This document shows positions 42,776-50,795 of a stretch of DNA of 64,000 bases, piece after piece. The position numbers and the translations under genes are program-made. Source of the stretch: G965222505 sp965222505. GTDB lineage: Bacteria > Bacteroidota > Rhodothermia > Rhodothermales > DATKEJ01. How positions within the stretch are numbered: position 1 is the first letter of the stretch; every line of letters starts with the position of its first letter. Where the stretch lies: the NCBI GenBank assembly GCA_965222505.1, contig OZ244956.1, positions 3,534,001-3,598,000 on the forward strand. The letters are read 5' to 3'. A model generated the notes under the pieces. It ran no database searches. It was not told where the DNA came from and saw nothing but the letters and a program-made list of their open reading frames with translations.

Positions 42776-43111
42776 ATGATGGAAATTTTGATGACGGACC
42801 GGGCGTTGGCCCGTATTCAAAAGACGGCTGAACAGGAAGGTATTCCGGTTGCCGATACCTTTTTGCGCATCGGTGTAGTACCGGGTGGCTGTTCTGGATT
42901 GACGTATGATCTGGGATGGGATACCACGCAACAGCCTGAGGATCACCACTTTGAATTCGGCGGGTTGCGGGTGTTATTGGACCTGAAGAGCCTGCTTTAT
43001 CTGGACGGCTCCACGCTCGACTTTTCAGACGGCCTTGATGGTCAGGGTTTTCATTTCAACAATCCCCAGGCCTCCCGCACGTGTGCCTGCGGTGAGTCTT
43101 TCTCAGTTTAA
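42776..43111 (+). CDS. HesB/IscA/SufA-type Fe-S carrier
   Basis: 111 residues. The three conserved Cys of A-type carriers are in VPGGCSGLTYDL (one) and TCACGESFSV (two). The body has YLDGSTLDFSDGLDGQGFHFNNPQ, matching the family. It probably carries Fe-S clusters made by SufBCD and faces the suf operon, so the two can share regulation. The first of two adjacent ATGs was used. Its last bases overlap the 3' end of the converging BNR-repeat gene. Confidence 0.95.
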   Translation: MMEILMTDRALARIQKTAEQEGIPVADTFLRIGVVPGGCSGLTYDLGWDTTQQPEDHHFEFGGLRVLLDLKSLLYLDGSTLDFSDGLDGQGFHFNNPQASRTCACGESFSV

Positions 43112-46100
43112 CTCCGCCCAGTTTTTTTTCAACCCTTCCAATTCTGTTTTTAGCCGCTCATACCGTGTATAGGCATCCGCACCGGGGCGTTGATCGGCGC
43201 GGGAGGTCATGCCGTAGAGGTATTGCAACTGGCTAATCAGCACCGGTGGGGGATAGCTACCTTCTTTGGTATTTACGAGGGCGGCGTGTAGCCGGTCCAG
43301 TTCCGATACATCTTCGTCTTCTTCCGCTGCGGCACGTGTGGCCTCTACATCCTCAGCCAGTTGTTTGGCTTCACTAATGGCATCCCGGATTTTCAGGTTT
43401 AAAGTCCATTGGGCCTCCAGGTCGGCCTGGGTGATGCCGTTTTCAGCTACACGAGGATCAATCAGTAGGGAGAAGGATTGCGTGGTTTCCGTTCCGTTAT
43501 GGCTAAGGCGCACCTGGTAGGTGCCTGGCGGAGCAAGGGGGCCGTTACCGCTTTCGGTTTCGTCCTTATCCCAGGTGCCGGGGTAGCGCAAGTTCCACCG
43601 AAACCGGTTATGGCCGGCAGTAACGTCCAGGGATTCCTGGGGTACGGGGCCGACGTGGCTTTCTCGGGTGTGCATGGGGGCTTCTTCCGGTTGCGCTGTT
43701 TCACTTTCTACGGAATCCGGTGCCGGGGTATGGAGGAAACGCCGCACCAATTCGCCCTCGGCATCCAGAATATCCAGCGTAAACGGGCCTTCCAGGGCTT
43801 CGGCCACATAAAAGTCGATTAGGGCACCAGGGGGACGGTACTCAGGGTCGCCGGGGTGTCGTTGGAAGACCCTGTACCGCATCCGGTAGGCCTCTCGCGG
43901 CTGGAACAGGTGCAGCTCGGCGGTGGCAACATCAGCATCCAGTTGGTGCAGCGGGGTGAGGTTGTCCAGAATCCAGAAGCCGCGCCCCATCGTCGAGAGG
44001 ACCAAATCCTTTTGGTGTATCTGAATGTCTGTGATGGGCGTGACGGGCAAATCCAGTTGGAAGGGTTGCCAGTGCTGACCATCATCGAAGGAGATAAACA
44101 GGCCGAAATCGGTGCCGGCATAGAGCAAACCGGGACGGTCGGGGTCTTCGCGGACGACCCGTGTGGTATAGTCGGGGGGGATGTCGTTGGTGCCTTTGGT
44201 GAGGCTTGTCCAGGTTTGGCCGTAGTCTTCGGTTTTGAAGATGTAGGGCGCAAAATCGCCGAGCAGGTACCGATATCCGGCCACATAGGCTTTACCCGGC
44301 AGATGCGGTGAGGGTTCGATGTGCTGCACGCGGCCCATGGGTGGCCATTCGGGCGGGGTCACATCGGTCCAGGTGGTGCCGCCGTCGCGGGTGATGTGGA
44401 CAGGCCCGTCGTTCGAACCCGTCCAGATTACACCCGCTTCCAGTAGAGATTCCTGAATGTCGTAGAGTGTGCTGAAATGTTCTTCTCCGGTGATGTCTCG
44501 CGTGATCGGGCTGCCTGAAACGATTTGGGTTCCTGGTGGCTGTGCGGTCAGGTCGGGGCTGATGGTTTCCCAGGTTTTGCCCTCATTGGTGGTGCGATGT
44601 ACAAACTGGGAGCCGTGATAGATGGTGTTGGGGTCATGGGGCGAGACTTCGATGGGTACCACGCGCTGGAAGCGATAGATCAACTCGGCAGGGTTTCGAC
44701 CGTACATGTTTTGGGCACCCACATAGTACTGTTGTTCCTGTCCGGTACGCTGGTTGAAGCGACCAAATCGCCCCTTGCAGTTGCTGTAAACGATGTCCGA
44801 ATCACCGGGTTTGGGGACCGCTGGGCCGGTTTCGCAGCCGCCTACGGCTTTCCAGTAGCTTTCTAGTCCGCCGATGGCGCTTTCCGCTGGAGGCAAGCTG
44901 GGCACAGCGATGGTCGAGTTGTCCTGTTGTCCGGCGTACAGCCAGTAGGGGAAGCGGTCATCTATATGTAATTGATAGAGTTCAGCTGTAGGCTGATTGT
45001 GCTGGGTCGTCCAGGTTTGGCCGCCGTCTCGGGTGACGTTGGCCCCACCATCGTTGGATTGAATCATCAAGTCTGGGTCGTCCGGGTTGATCCATACATC
45101 GTGATTGTCGCCGTGTGGTGTGGAGATGCGGTTGAAGGATGTGCCGCCGTCGGTGGATTTCCAGAACCCCAGGTTGTTGACGTAGACGATGTCAGCATTC
45201 GAAGGATCGGCATCAACGTTGGTGTAATAGAAGGGTCGGGACATTAAGGCCCCCTTCTCATTGATGAATTCAAAGGTTGCGCCTCGGTCGTCGGAGCGGT
45301 ACAGGCCTTCTTCTTCGTCTGGTGCTTCGACGAGGGCATAGATCCGGTTGGGATCTGCGGGAGAGACGGCCAGGTCGATTTTGCCCACCATTGTGTTGGG
45401 CAGGCCGTTTTCGAGTTTGGTCCAGGTTGCGCCCGCATCCGTCGATTTGTAGAGCCCGCTTTCTGATGTGTCTCCGCTGATGATGGTCCAGGGTTTGCGT
45501 TCGGCCCGCCACATTGCTGCATAGAGTTCGTCGGGGTTGTCAGGGTTCAGTTCGAGGTCGATGGCCCCGGTGCTGTCCGATACGAACAACACCTGCTCCC
45601 AGCTTTCGCCACCGTTTTGGGACCGGTACACGCCGCGCTCCGGATTGGGTTTAAATGGGTTGCCGAGGGCTGCGGCATACACCACATCGGGGTTGGTGGG
45701 ATGAACTTCCACACTGCCTATCTGCCCCATTTCCCGAAGGCCCATATGCGCCCAGGTGTTTCCGGCATCGGTGGATTTGTAGAGGCCCCGCCCGATGATC
45801 ACATTACTCCGAATCCCGTCCGATCCGGTGCCGACGTATACGATGCTGGTGTCTGACGGGGCTATACGGATTGCACCAATCGAGGCCGTCTCAAAAAAGC
45901 CGTCTGAAATTGGTTTCCAGGTTTGGCCGTAATCTGCGGATTTCCAGACGCCGCCGCCGGTTGCGCCAAAATAAAACGTACCGGGATGGGCCGGATGGCC
46001 GGCTACCGTCGTGACGCGCCCGCCGCGAGAGGGGCCGACGTGCCGGAAGTCCAGGCCCTCGAAAAACAAGGGGTCGGGTGGGGGTACATCCTGGGCAGAG

Positions 46101-46165
46101 AGTCCACAAGGGAGTGTCAGGATACAGAGGATCAGGAACAGACGCAAAGGCATACGTTCGAACAT
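43103..46165 (-). CDS. Large exported VPS10/BNR-repeat protein
   Basis: 1020 residues. A signal peptide (MPLRLFLILCILTLPCGLSAQ) is followed by about ten BNR or sortilin-like repeats. Their core is W-KSxDxGxTW, for example GGGVWKSADYGQTWKPI, GLYKSTDAGNTWAHM and GLYRSDDRGATFEF. The C-terminal 300 residues include a beta-rich part (GHNRFRWNLRYPGTWDKDE) and a coiled helical tail (about 935-1020). Proteins like this are often labelled glycosyl hydrolase or VPS10, but sialidase-type catalytic residues were not checked. The gene is single, likely periplasmic or surface-located. Confidence 0.88.
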   Translation of the reverse strand: MFERMPLRLFLILCILTLPCGLSAQDVPPPDPLFFEGLDFRHVGPSRGGRVTTVAGHPAHPGTFYFGATGGGVWKSADYGQTWKPISDGFFETASIGAIRIAPSDTSIVYVGTGSDGIRSNVIIGRGLYKSTDAGNTWAHMGLREMGQIGSVEVHPTNPDVVYAAALGNPFKPNPERGVYRSQNGGESWEQVLFVSDSTGAIDLELNPDNPDELYAAMWRAERKPWTIISGDTSESGLYKSTDAGATWTKLENGLPNTMVGKIDLAVSPADPNRIYALVEAPDEEEGLYRSDDRGATFEFINEKGALMSRPFYYTNVDADPSNADIVYVNNLGFWKSTDGGTSFNRISTPHGDNHDVWINPDDPDLMIQSNDGGANVTRDGGQTWTTQHNQPTAELYQLHIDDRFPYWLYAGQQDNSTIAVPSLPPAESAIGGLESYWKAVGGCETGPAVPKPGDSDIVYSNCKGRFGRFNQRTGQEQQYYVGAQNMYGRNPAELIYRFQRVVPIEVSPHDPNTIYHGSQFVHRTTNEGKTWETISPDLTAQPPGTQIVSGSPITRDITGEEHFSTLYDIQESLLEAGVIWTGSNDGPVHITRDGGTTWTDVTPPEWPPMGRVQHIEPSPHLPGKAYVAGYRYLLGDFAPYIFKTEDYGQTWTSLTKGTNDIPPDYTTRVVREDPDRPGLLYAGTDFGLFISFDDGQHWQPFQLDLPVTPITDIQIHQKDLVLSTMGRGFWILDNLTPLHQLDADVATAELHLFQPREAYRMRYRVFQRHPGDPEYRPPGALIDFYVAEALEGPFTLDILDAEGELVRRFLHTPAPDSVESETAQPEEAPMHTRESHVGPVPQESLDVTAGHNRFRWNLRYPGTWDKDETESGNGPLAPPGTYQVRLSHNGTETTQSFSLLIDPRVAENGITQADLEAQWTLNLKIRDAISEAKQLAEDVEATRAAAEEDEDVSELDRLHAALVNTKEGSYPPPVLISQLQYLYGMTSRADQRPGADAYTRYERLKTELEGLKKNWAELN

Positions 46166-46394
46166 GAGTGGCGGGATACGTACAGGAAAAGGCGGGTGCG
46201 GTGGAAGACGGTTGCAATATACGGTTCACGGGGCGGGTTTTCATATCTGGATAATTGTAAGCCCAAGCCATAAAACCTTCGGAACAATTCTGGAAGGGAT
46301 AACTTTATGTGAAACGTATGTAAAGCGAGCTGCTTAGCATCCTCCTCATCGCTTCACAATCCCGCTTCTATTTTCACGCTTGACTACTGGATGT

Positions 46395-47672
46395 ATGCAC
46401 AGCCCCTTAGCGGATGCACCTCCCTTAACCCTCTCTGAACGGTATCAACAGATTCGACGGTTTTCAGGACAGTTGTGCACCCCATTGGTCACGGAAGACT
46501 ACGTGGTGCAATCGATGCCGGATGTGCGCCCGGCGAAGTGGCACCTGGCCCATGTAAGCTGGTTTTTTGAGACGTTTGTATTACAGCCTTACCTCGGCGG
46601 CTACACGGTCATGCATCCGGCGTTTGCAAACCTGTTCAACGCCTACGGCGTGCAAGCCGGGGAACGGCATATCCGTGCCGAGTGGGGTTTACTTACCCGT
46701 CCCACAGTGGAAACGGTCTATCAATACCGGGCCTTCGTCGATAAGCACATGCTGGTGTTGATTGATCAACTTGACGGTAGGGAAGATGCTGAAACCGTGG
46801 CCGGTGTGATTGAAATCGGGCTACACCATGAGCAGCAGCACCAGGAATTGATGGTAACGGACATAAAGCACGTGTTTTCCGTCAATCCGCTGTACCCGGT
46901 TTACCAAGAAAGAGAAGACGTCCAGGCCATGATGATGCCGCCTGCACCGGAATGGATTGCCTTTGAGGAAGGGGTGTATGAAGTGGGGTATGAAGGAGAT
47001 GGTTTTTTCTACGACCATGAAGGCCCCCGGCATCGGGTGTTTTTACAGCCCTTTGCGTTGGCTTCCAGGCTGGTGACGAATGGAGAATACCGCACCTTTA
47101 TCGAAGAGGGGGGATACACCCGGCCGGAACTCTGGCTTTCTGAAGGGTGGGCAATTGTTGAACGAGAAGGATGGCAAGCCCCTCTGTATTGGTCGAAACG
47201 CGACGGCAAATGGTGGCATTTTACCCTGGGTGGAAACAAGCGGGTAGATCCCAATGCGCCGGTCTGTCATGTGAGTCACTACGAAGCCGATGCCTATGCG
47301 CGTTGGGCAGATGCACGCCTCCCCACTGAATTTGAATGGGAAGTAGCCGCGCATAACGTTCCCATAGCCGGACATTTTGCTGATGAGGGCCTCTTGCATC
47401 CACGTCCGTTAAGTGGAATGGCTGAACCAGGCCGGTTACACCAGCTTTATGGCGATGTATGGGAATGGACACAAAGCAGTTACGCCCCTTACCCCGGCTA
47501 TAAACCGGCACGCGATACATTGGGTGAGTACAACGGCAAGTTTATGTGTAATCAATATGTATTAAGAGGTGGGTCATGTGCAACATCGAAATCACACATT
47601 CGCCCAACCTATCGTAACTTCTTGCCCTCTTATTCCCGTTGGCAATTTATGGGTATTCGCCTTGCCCGATAA
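46395..47672 (+). CDS. egtB: EgtB-like non-heme iron sulfoxide synthase
   Basis: About 425 residues. The DinB-like domain carries iron ligands in AKWHLAHVSWFFETF (about 50) and LHHEQQHQELMVTDIKHVF (about 145-163). The C-terminal FGE-like domain ends in YGDVWEWTQSSYAPYPGY and LRGGSCATSKSHIRPTYRNF. EgtB joins a thiol to hercynine in ergothioneine synthesis. EgtD, the methyltransferase that makes hercynine, is not in the window, so the substrate is inferred from the family. The ATG at 46395 is favoured over a TTG five codons earlier. Confidence 0.88.
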   Translation: MHSPLADAPPLTLSERYQQIRRFSGQLCTPLVTEDYVVQSMPDVRPAKWHLAHVSWFFETFVLQPYLGGYTVMHPAFANLFNAYGVQAGERHIRAEWGLLTRPTVETVYQYRAFVDKHMLVLIDQLDGREDAETVAGVIEIGLHHEQQHQELMVTDIKHVFSVNPLYPVYQEREDVQAMMMPPAPEWIAFEEGVYEVGYEGDGFFYDHEGPRHRVFLQPFALASRLVTNGEYRTFIEEGGYTRPELWLSEGWAIVEREGWQAPLYWSKRDGKWWHFTLGGNKRVDPNAPVCHVSHYEADAYARWADARLPTEFEWEVAAHNVPIAGHFADEGLLHPRPLSGMAEPGRLHQLYGDVWEWTQSSYAPYPGYKPARDTLGEYNGKFMCNQYVLRGGSCATSKSHIRPTYRNFLPSYSRWQFMGIRLAR

Positions 47673-47722
47673 TTCTTATTTAACTCAAGTTGTGCCATTC
47701 CCGCACGTAGAAGCATAAACTG

Positions 47723-47751
47723 TTGCGTCCGCCGGGCACCGGCGGACGCAA
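47723..47751. repeat. Perfect 13-bp palindrome after egtB
   Basis: TTGCGTCCGCCGG (47723-47735) and CCGGCGGACGCAA (47739-47751) flank a GCA loop. There is no T-run, so termination would need Rho. It is about 50 bases beyond the egtB stop. The surrounding sequence becomes very AT-rich after 47790. Confidence 0.75.
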
Positions 47752-48010
47752 TACTACCCGATTTGAAAATCAACGAATAGCACACCACTTGGATTATTTA
47801 TTAAAGTATAAGTATATATTAGTTGTAATACATTGTTAATACACATCTTATAAATATATAATTAATGAAATATATGTCGTTTTACACGGGTTGCCCACTT
47901 TCTTCGCAGCGGCGCGTGCTCGTTGCCCCCCTGCCTGCGGAGGGGCAGTCCGTTGTAAGGTTGGAGTCGAAGCCATAACGGATCACGGGCCAGTGACCAC
48001 GGACTATTAA
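47752..48010. other. Gene-free stretch before the TetR gene, AT-rich in part
   Basis: No credible ORF on either strand. Bases 47790-47880 are markedly AT-rich (TATA-like runs), while 47890-48000 return to the local composition. I see no tRNA or terminator. Operator-like sites begin at 48011. Confidence 0.6.
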
Positions 48011-48045
48011 TGACCGCAGGTCAATTACAAATGACCATGAGTCAT
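48011..48045. promoter_or_regulatory. Operator-like palindrome pair, distal
   Basis: TGACCGCAGGTCA (48011-48023) and ATGACCATGAGTCAT (48031-48045). The TGACC half-sites are 21 bases apart, the same spacing as in the proximal pair at 48233-48267. They are about 245-280 bases upstream of the TetR start. Confidence 0.65.
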
Positions 48046-48232
48046 TTTATGTTTTGCTCTTCAGGAAGGTCTCGCCACACTTTTTGCTGCTCCCAGGATT
48101 CGTGAGGACTCAAGCAAGTAAAGGATATTGCTTGGGATGGAGTACAGCATACGTGCCGTAGGAGACGGGAGCTTGCATTCGGTCCGTATCCTTGTGCTGT
48201 AACCCTGGGTGTGGTATATTCAAAATTGCAAG

Positions 48233-48267
48233 TGACCCTAAGTCATAAATAAATGACCAAGGGTCAT
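48233..48267. promoter_or_regulatory. Operator-like palindrome pair, proximal to the TetR gene
   Basis: TGACCCTAAGTCA (48233-48245) and ATGACCAAGGGTCAT (48253-48267), the latter a perfect palindrome around AAG. They end 22 bases before the TetR ATG, where an autoregulatory operator is expected. Nothing was found in 48046-48232 apart from low-information sequence. Confidence 0.75.
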
Positions 48268-48289
48268 TATATTGAAAAGGGTGAAAAAA

Positions 48290-48952
48290 ATGACACAACG
48301 GAAGCGGGCGGTTAGTGTTGCGCAAAAAGAGGCTCGGCGGCGGGCAATCCGGCAAGAAGCCCGGCGGTGTTTTATGGCATCGTCGTATGAGGGGGTAAGT
48401 ATGAATGAAATTGCGCGTCAGGTTGGCATCGCCAAGGGAACGGTATACTTGTATTTTCGGACCAAGGAAGCCCTCTTTCTGGATTTACAGACAGAGGCGT
48501 ATCGGTCCTGGTTTGCAGAGGTCAAGGCCATTTGGCACCATCAGGCGGGTAAACAGTCGGTTGAAGCCGTTGTGGATACCTTGAGTCAGACGCTGCTTAA
48601 TCGCCCTGTTTTTATAAGGCTTATTGCGATAATGCATACGGTGCTGGAGCATAATGTGGATTTGGGAACCGCCGTTGCCTTCAAACGCATGTTGCGGGCT
48701 GAGTTGCTGGAAACCGGCGCCTTACTTGAGGCGCGGCTCCCGTTTTTGGAAGCCGGTACCGGGGCCGATGTGCTGCAATATGTTCAGGTCCTTGTGATTG
48801 GGTTGCAGCACCTTTCCGAGCCGGCTCCTGTTATTCGGCAAGCGTTGGTTTTTCCTGATCTTCAGGTGTTTCGTGTCGATTTTGAGAAACATTTTCGTAC
48901 CCTCCTCTCAGCTATGCTGTATGGCATAAAGCATCAATCCATCCATGAATAA
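48290..48952 (+). CDS. TetR/AcrR family regulator
   Basis: 220 residues. The HTH is AIRQEARRCFMASSYEGVSMNEIARQVGIAKGTVYLYFRTKEALFLDL (about 20-67). The C-terminal ligand domain is all helical and unassigned. The ATG at 48290 begins the protein; an upstream TTG in frame is less likely. The stop overlaps the short-chain dehydrogenase start by eight bases. The palindrome pair just upstream makes autoregulation likely; the natural ligand may relate to the substrate of the broken dehydrogenase. Confidence 0.92.
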   Translation: MTQRKRAVSVAQKEARRRAIRQEARRCFMASSYEGVSMNEIARQVGIAKGTVYLYFRTKEALFLDLQTEAYRSWFAEVKAIWHHQAGKQSVEAVVDTLSQTLLNRPVFIRLIAIMHTVLEHNVDLGTAVAFKRMLRAELLETGALLEARLPFLEAGTGADVLQYVQVLVIGLQHLSEPAPVIRQALVFPDLQVFRVDFEKHFRTLLSAMLYGIKHQSIHE

Positions 48953-49545
48953 AACCGTATTGATTACCGGTGCCTCATCCGGCATTGGACGTGCTGCCGC
49001 CCATTATTTTCAGGACCGCGGCCGGCAAGTGGTTGCCACCATGCGCAAACCGGAAGCAGAAACCGAGTTGCCGAAATGGTCCAACGTTCGTTGCTATCGG
49101 TTTGATGTCACAGCGCCTGATTCCATCGAAGCAGCATTGCGTGACACCCTGGACATCTTTGGTGGGCTTGGTGTGGTAGTGAACAATGCGGGATACCTAG
49201 GCCCGTTCGAGGCGGCCTCGGATGCGCAAGTGCGGCGGCAGTTTGAAACCAATGTATTTGGCGTGATGAACGTGATCCGTGCAGTATTGCCGCATTTTCG
49301 GAAGCAGCAGCGCGGCGTATTTGTAAATGTTGGTTCAATGGGTGGGTGGTTGACATTTCCACTCTATAGCCTCTATCATGCGACCAAGTGGTCGTTGAAC
49401 GGATTTTCGGACCAAGGCCACAGATGGCTCGGGCAGGCTGCGGTATCCGGTGGGCGCGCCTGCCCCCATGTTGTTGTTGCTACGTCGACTCATTCCAGAA
49501 CGATTATTCTTTGCCATCGTTCGGAACCAGGTCGAAAAAGGATAG
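48945..49545 (+). pseudogene. Short-chain dehydrogenase with internal deletion and frameshift
   Basis: The first 148 or so residues are a good SDR: VLITGASSGIGRAAAHYF (NAD(P) site), VVNNAGYLGPFE, and FVNVGSMGGWLTFPLYSLYHATKWSL with the Ser, Tyr and Lys active residues. After SLNGFS the usual next 80-90 residues are absent. The sequence resumes in another frame as GSGRLRYPVGAP and then RRLIPERLFFAIVRNQVEKG, the normal SDR ending, with TAG at 49543. The open frame that runs on to 49640 is therefore a fusion product, not an intact enzyme. Neither half would form a whole substrate pocket. Confidence 0.82.
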
Positions 49546-49550
49546 CCTGC

Positions 49551-49640
49551 GTGAAAGACCTCACGACATACCTTTACCTTCTGCTTCTTGTTGCCCTGAT
49601 TGCACTCTTCGTGTGGATCGGGTGGCAGATTGGTGGCTGA
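49551..49640 (+). CDS. Possible 29-residue single-TM peptide
   Basis: GTG-initiated, six bases after the dehydrogenase remnant, with one hydrophobic helix: YLYLLLLVALIALFVWIGWQIGG. It is in the same frame as the dehydrogenase N-terminal part, so it may be only the tail of the fused frame. If real it would be a small membrane protein. Evidence is limited to the hydrophobic pattern and the stop. Confidence 0.3.
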   Translation: MKDLTTYLYLLLLVALIALFVWIGWQIGG

Positions 49641-49757
49641 TATTCATTTCTGCGGCCCTGCGTATGATGAGGTGTTTAGCCCCAGCGTGAAGCGTAATAT
49701 TGTCATAGCAGGAGGAGGTACTGGAAATGAAACAGCGCTAAAAATACAGGGTAAACG

Positions 49758-50795
49758 ATGCCTGATTTTACACCCCTTTCTGAACTCGGCGAATTCGGCC
49801 TAATCGATCACTTGCAGGACATACTCGGGGATATTGCGGATGAGACGGTGGTGCAGGGCATCGGAGATGATGCCGCCGTGTACCTCATCTCAGAAGACCG
49901 GCTGCACCTGATCACGACAGACGCCCTCATCGAAGGTATTCATTTTGACCGGACCTATGTGCCGATGGGGTATCTGGGGTTTAAGTCCATAGCCGTGAAC
50001 GTGAGTGATATTGTAGCCATGAATGGCGCCCCGCGTTATGCGACCGTAGCGCTGGGCATTCCGCACAACATGTCCGTCGAGATGATGACGGCCCTTTACA
50101 GTGGGATACAACAAGCCTGTGCAACGTACGGTCTGGCGCTGGTCGGGGGAGACACAACCGGAGCTCGAGTGCTGACTATAGCGGTAACCGTTGTAGGAGA
50201 AGCGGCAGACGGACAGGTGGTGTACCGAAGCGGGGCACGTCCGGGAGACCTGTTGTGCATAACGGGTCATCTGGGCGGGGCCTATGCTGGCCTAAAGATG
50301 TTACTCTGGGAGAAGCATCAGGCAGAGCGGGCTGGGGAAGGATACCAGCCGAATTTCGAACGTTATGCCGATGTTTTGGCGCGTCAACTCCGTCCCCAGG
50401 CCCGGACGGATATTGTCGCACAATGGGCACAAATGGGTGTAGTTCCGCATGCCTTGATTGACATTTCTGATGGATTGGCCTCGGAGGTAAACCACATCTG
50501 TCGGCGGAGCGGGTGTGGGGCGTTAATTCGGGCGGCCACCCTGCCTATTGCGCTGCAAACCCGTGAGGTTGCTGATCGGTATGGGGAAGACGTGGACACT
50601 TATGCGTTGTTCGGTGGAGAAGACTACGAGCTTCTGTTTGCGATTTCTGAGACGGCATTACCGAAGCTGGAAGCTGCAGGGGCTGATTTTGTCGTGATTG
50701 GTTCATGTACAAAAGCCGAGGCAGGGATACAGGTCGAAACGCCATCGGGTGAACTTATGCCGCTGGCGGCGCAAGGCTATCAACATTTCTCCTGA
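49758..50795 (+). CDS. thiL: Thiamine-monophosphate kinase
   Basis: 345 residues. GIGDDAAVYLI near residue 35 and LITTDALIEGIHFDRTYVPMGYLGFKSIAVNVSDIVAMNG (about 51-90) are the ThiL metal- and ATP-binding motifs. LVGGDTTGA and LIDISDGLASEVNHICRRS follow, and FGGEDYELLFAI is near the end. It phosphorylates thiamine monophosphate to the diphosphate cofactor. The 3' end overlaps that of the converging kinase gene by 41 bases. No other thiamine genes are nearby. Confidence 0.95.
   Translation: MPDFTPLSELGEFGLIDHLQDILGDIADETVVQGIGDDAAVYLISEDRLHLITTDALIEGIHFDRTYVPMGYLGFKSIAVNVSDIVAMNGAPRYATVALGIPHNMSVEMMTALYSGIQQACATYGLALVGGDTTGARVLTIAVTVVGEAADGQVVYRSGARPGDLLCITGHLGGAYAGLKMLLWEKHQAERAGEGYQPNFERYADVLARQLRPQARTDIVAQWAQMGVVPHALIDISDGLASEVNHICRRSGCGALIRAATLPIALQTREVADRYGEDVDTYALFGGEDYELLFAISETALPKLEAAGADFVVIGSCTKAEAGIQVETPSGELMPLAAQGYQHFS

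Noticed and set aside
48945..49640. A 231-residue short-chain dehydrogenase with a membrane tail
   Set aside because: The C-terminal third is out of frame; the true SDR ending is readable in the other frame.
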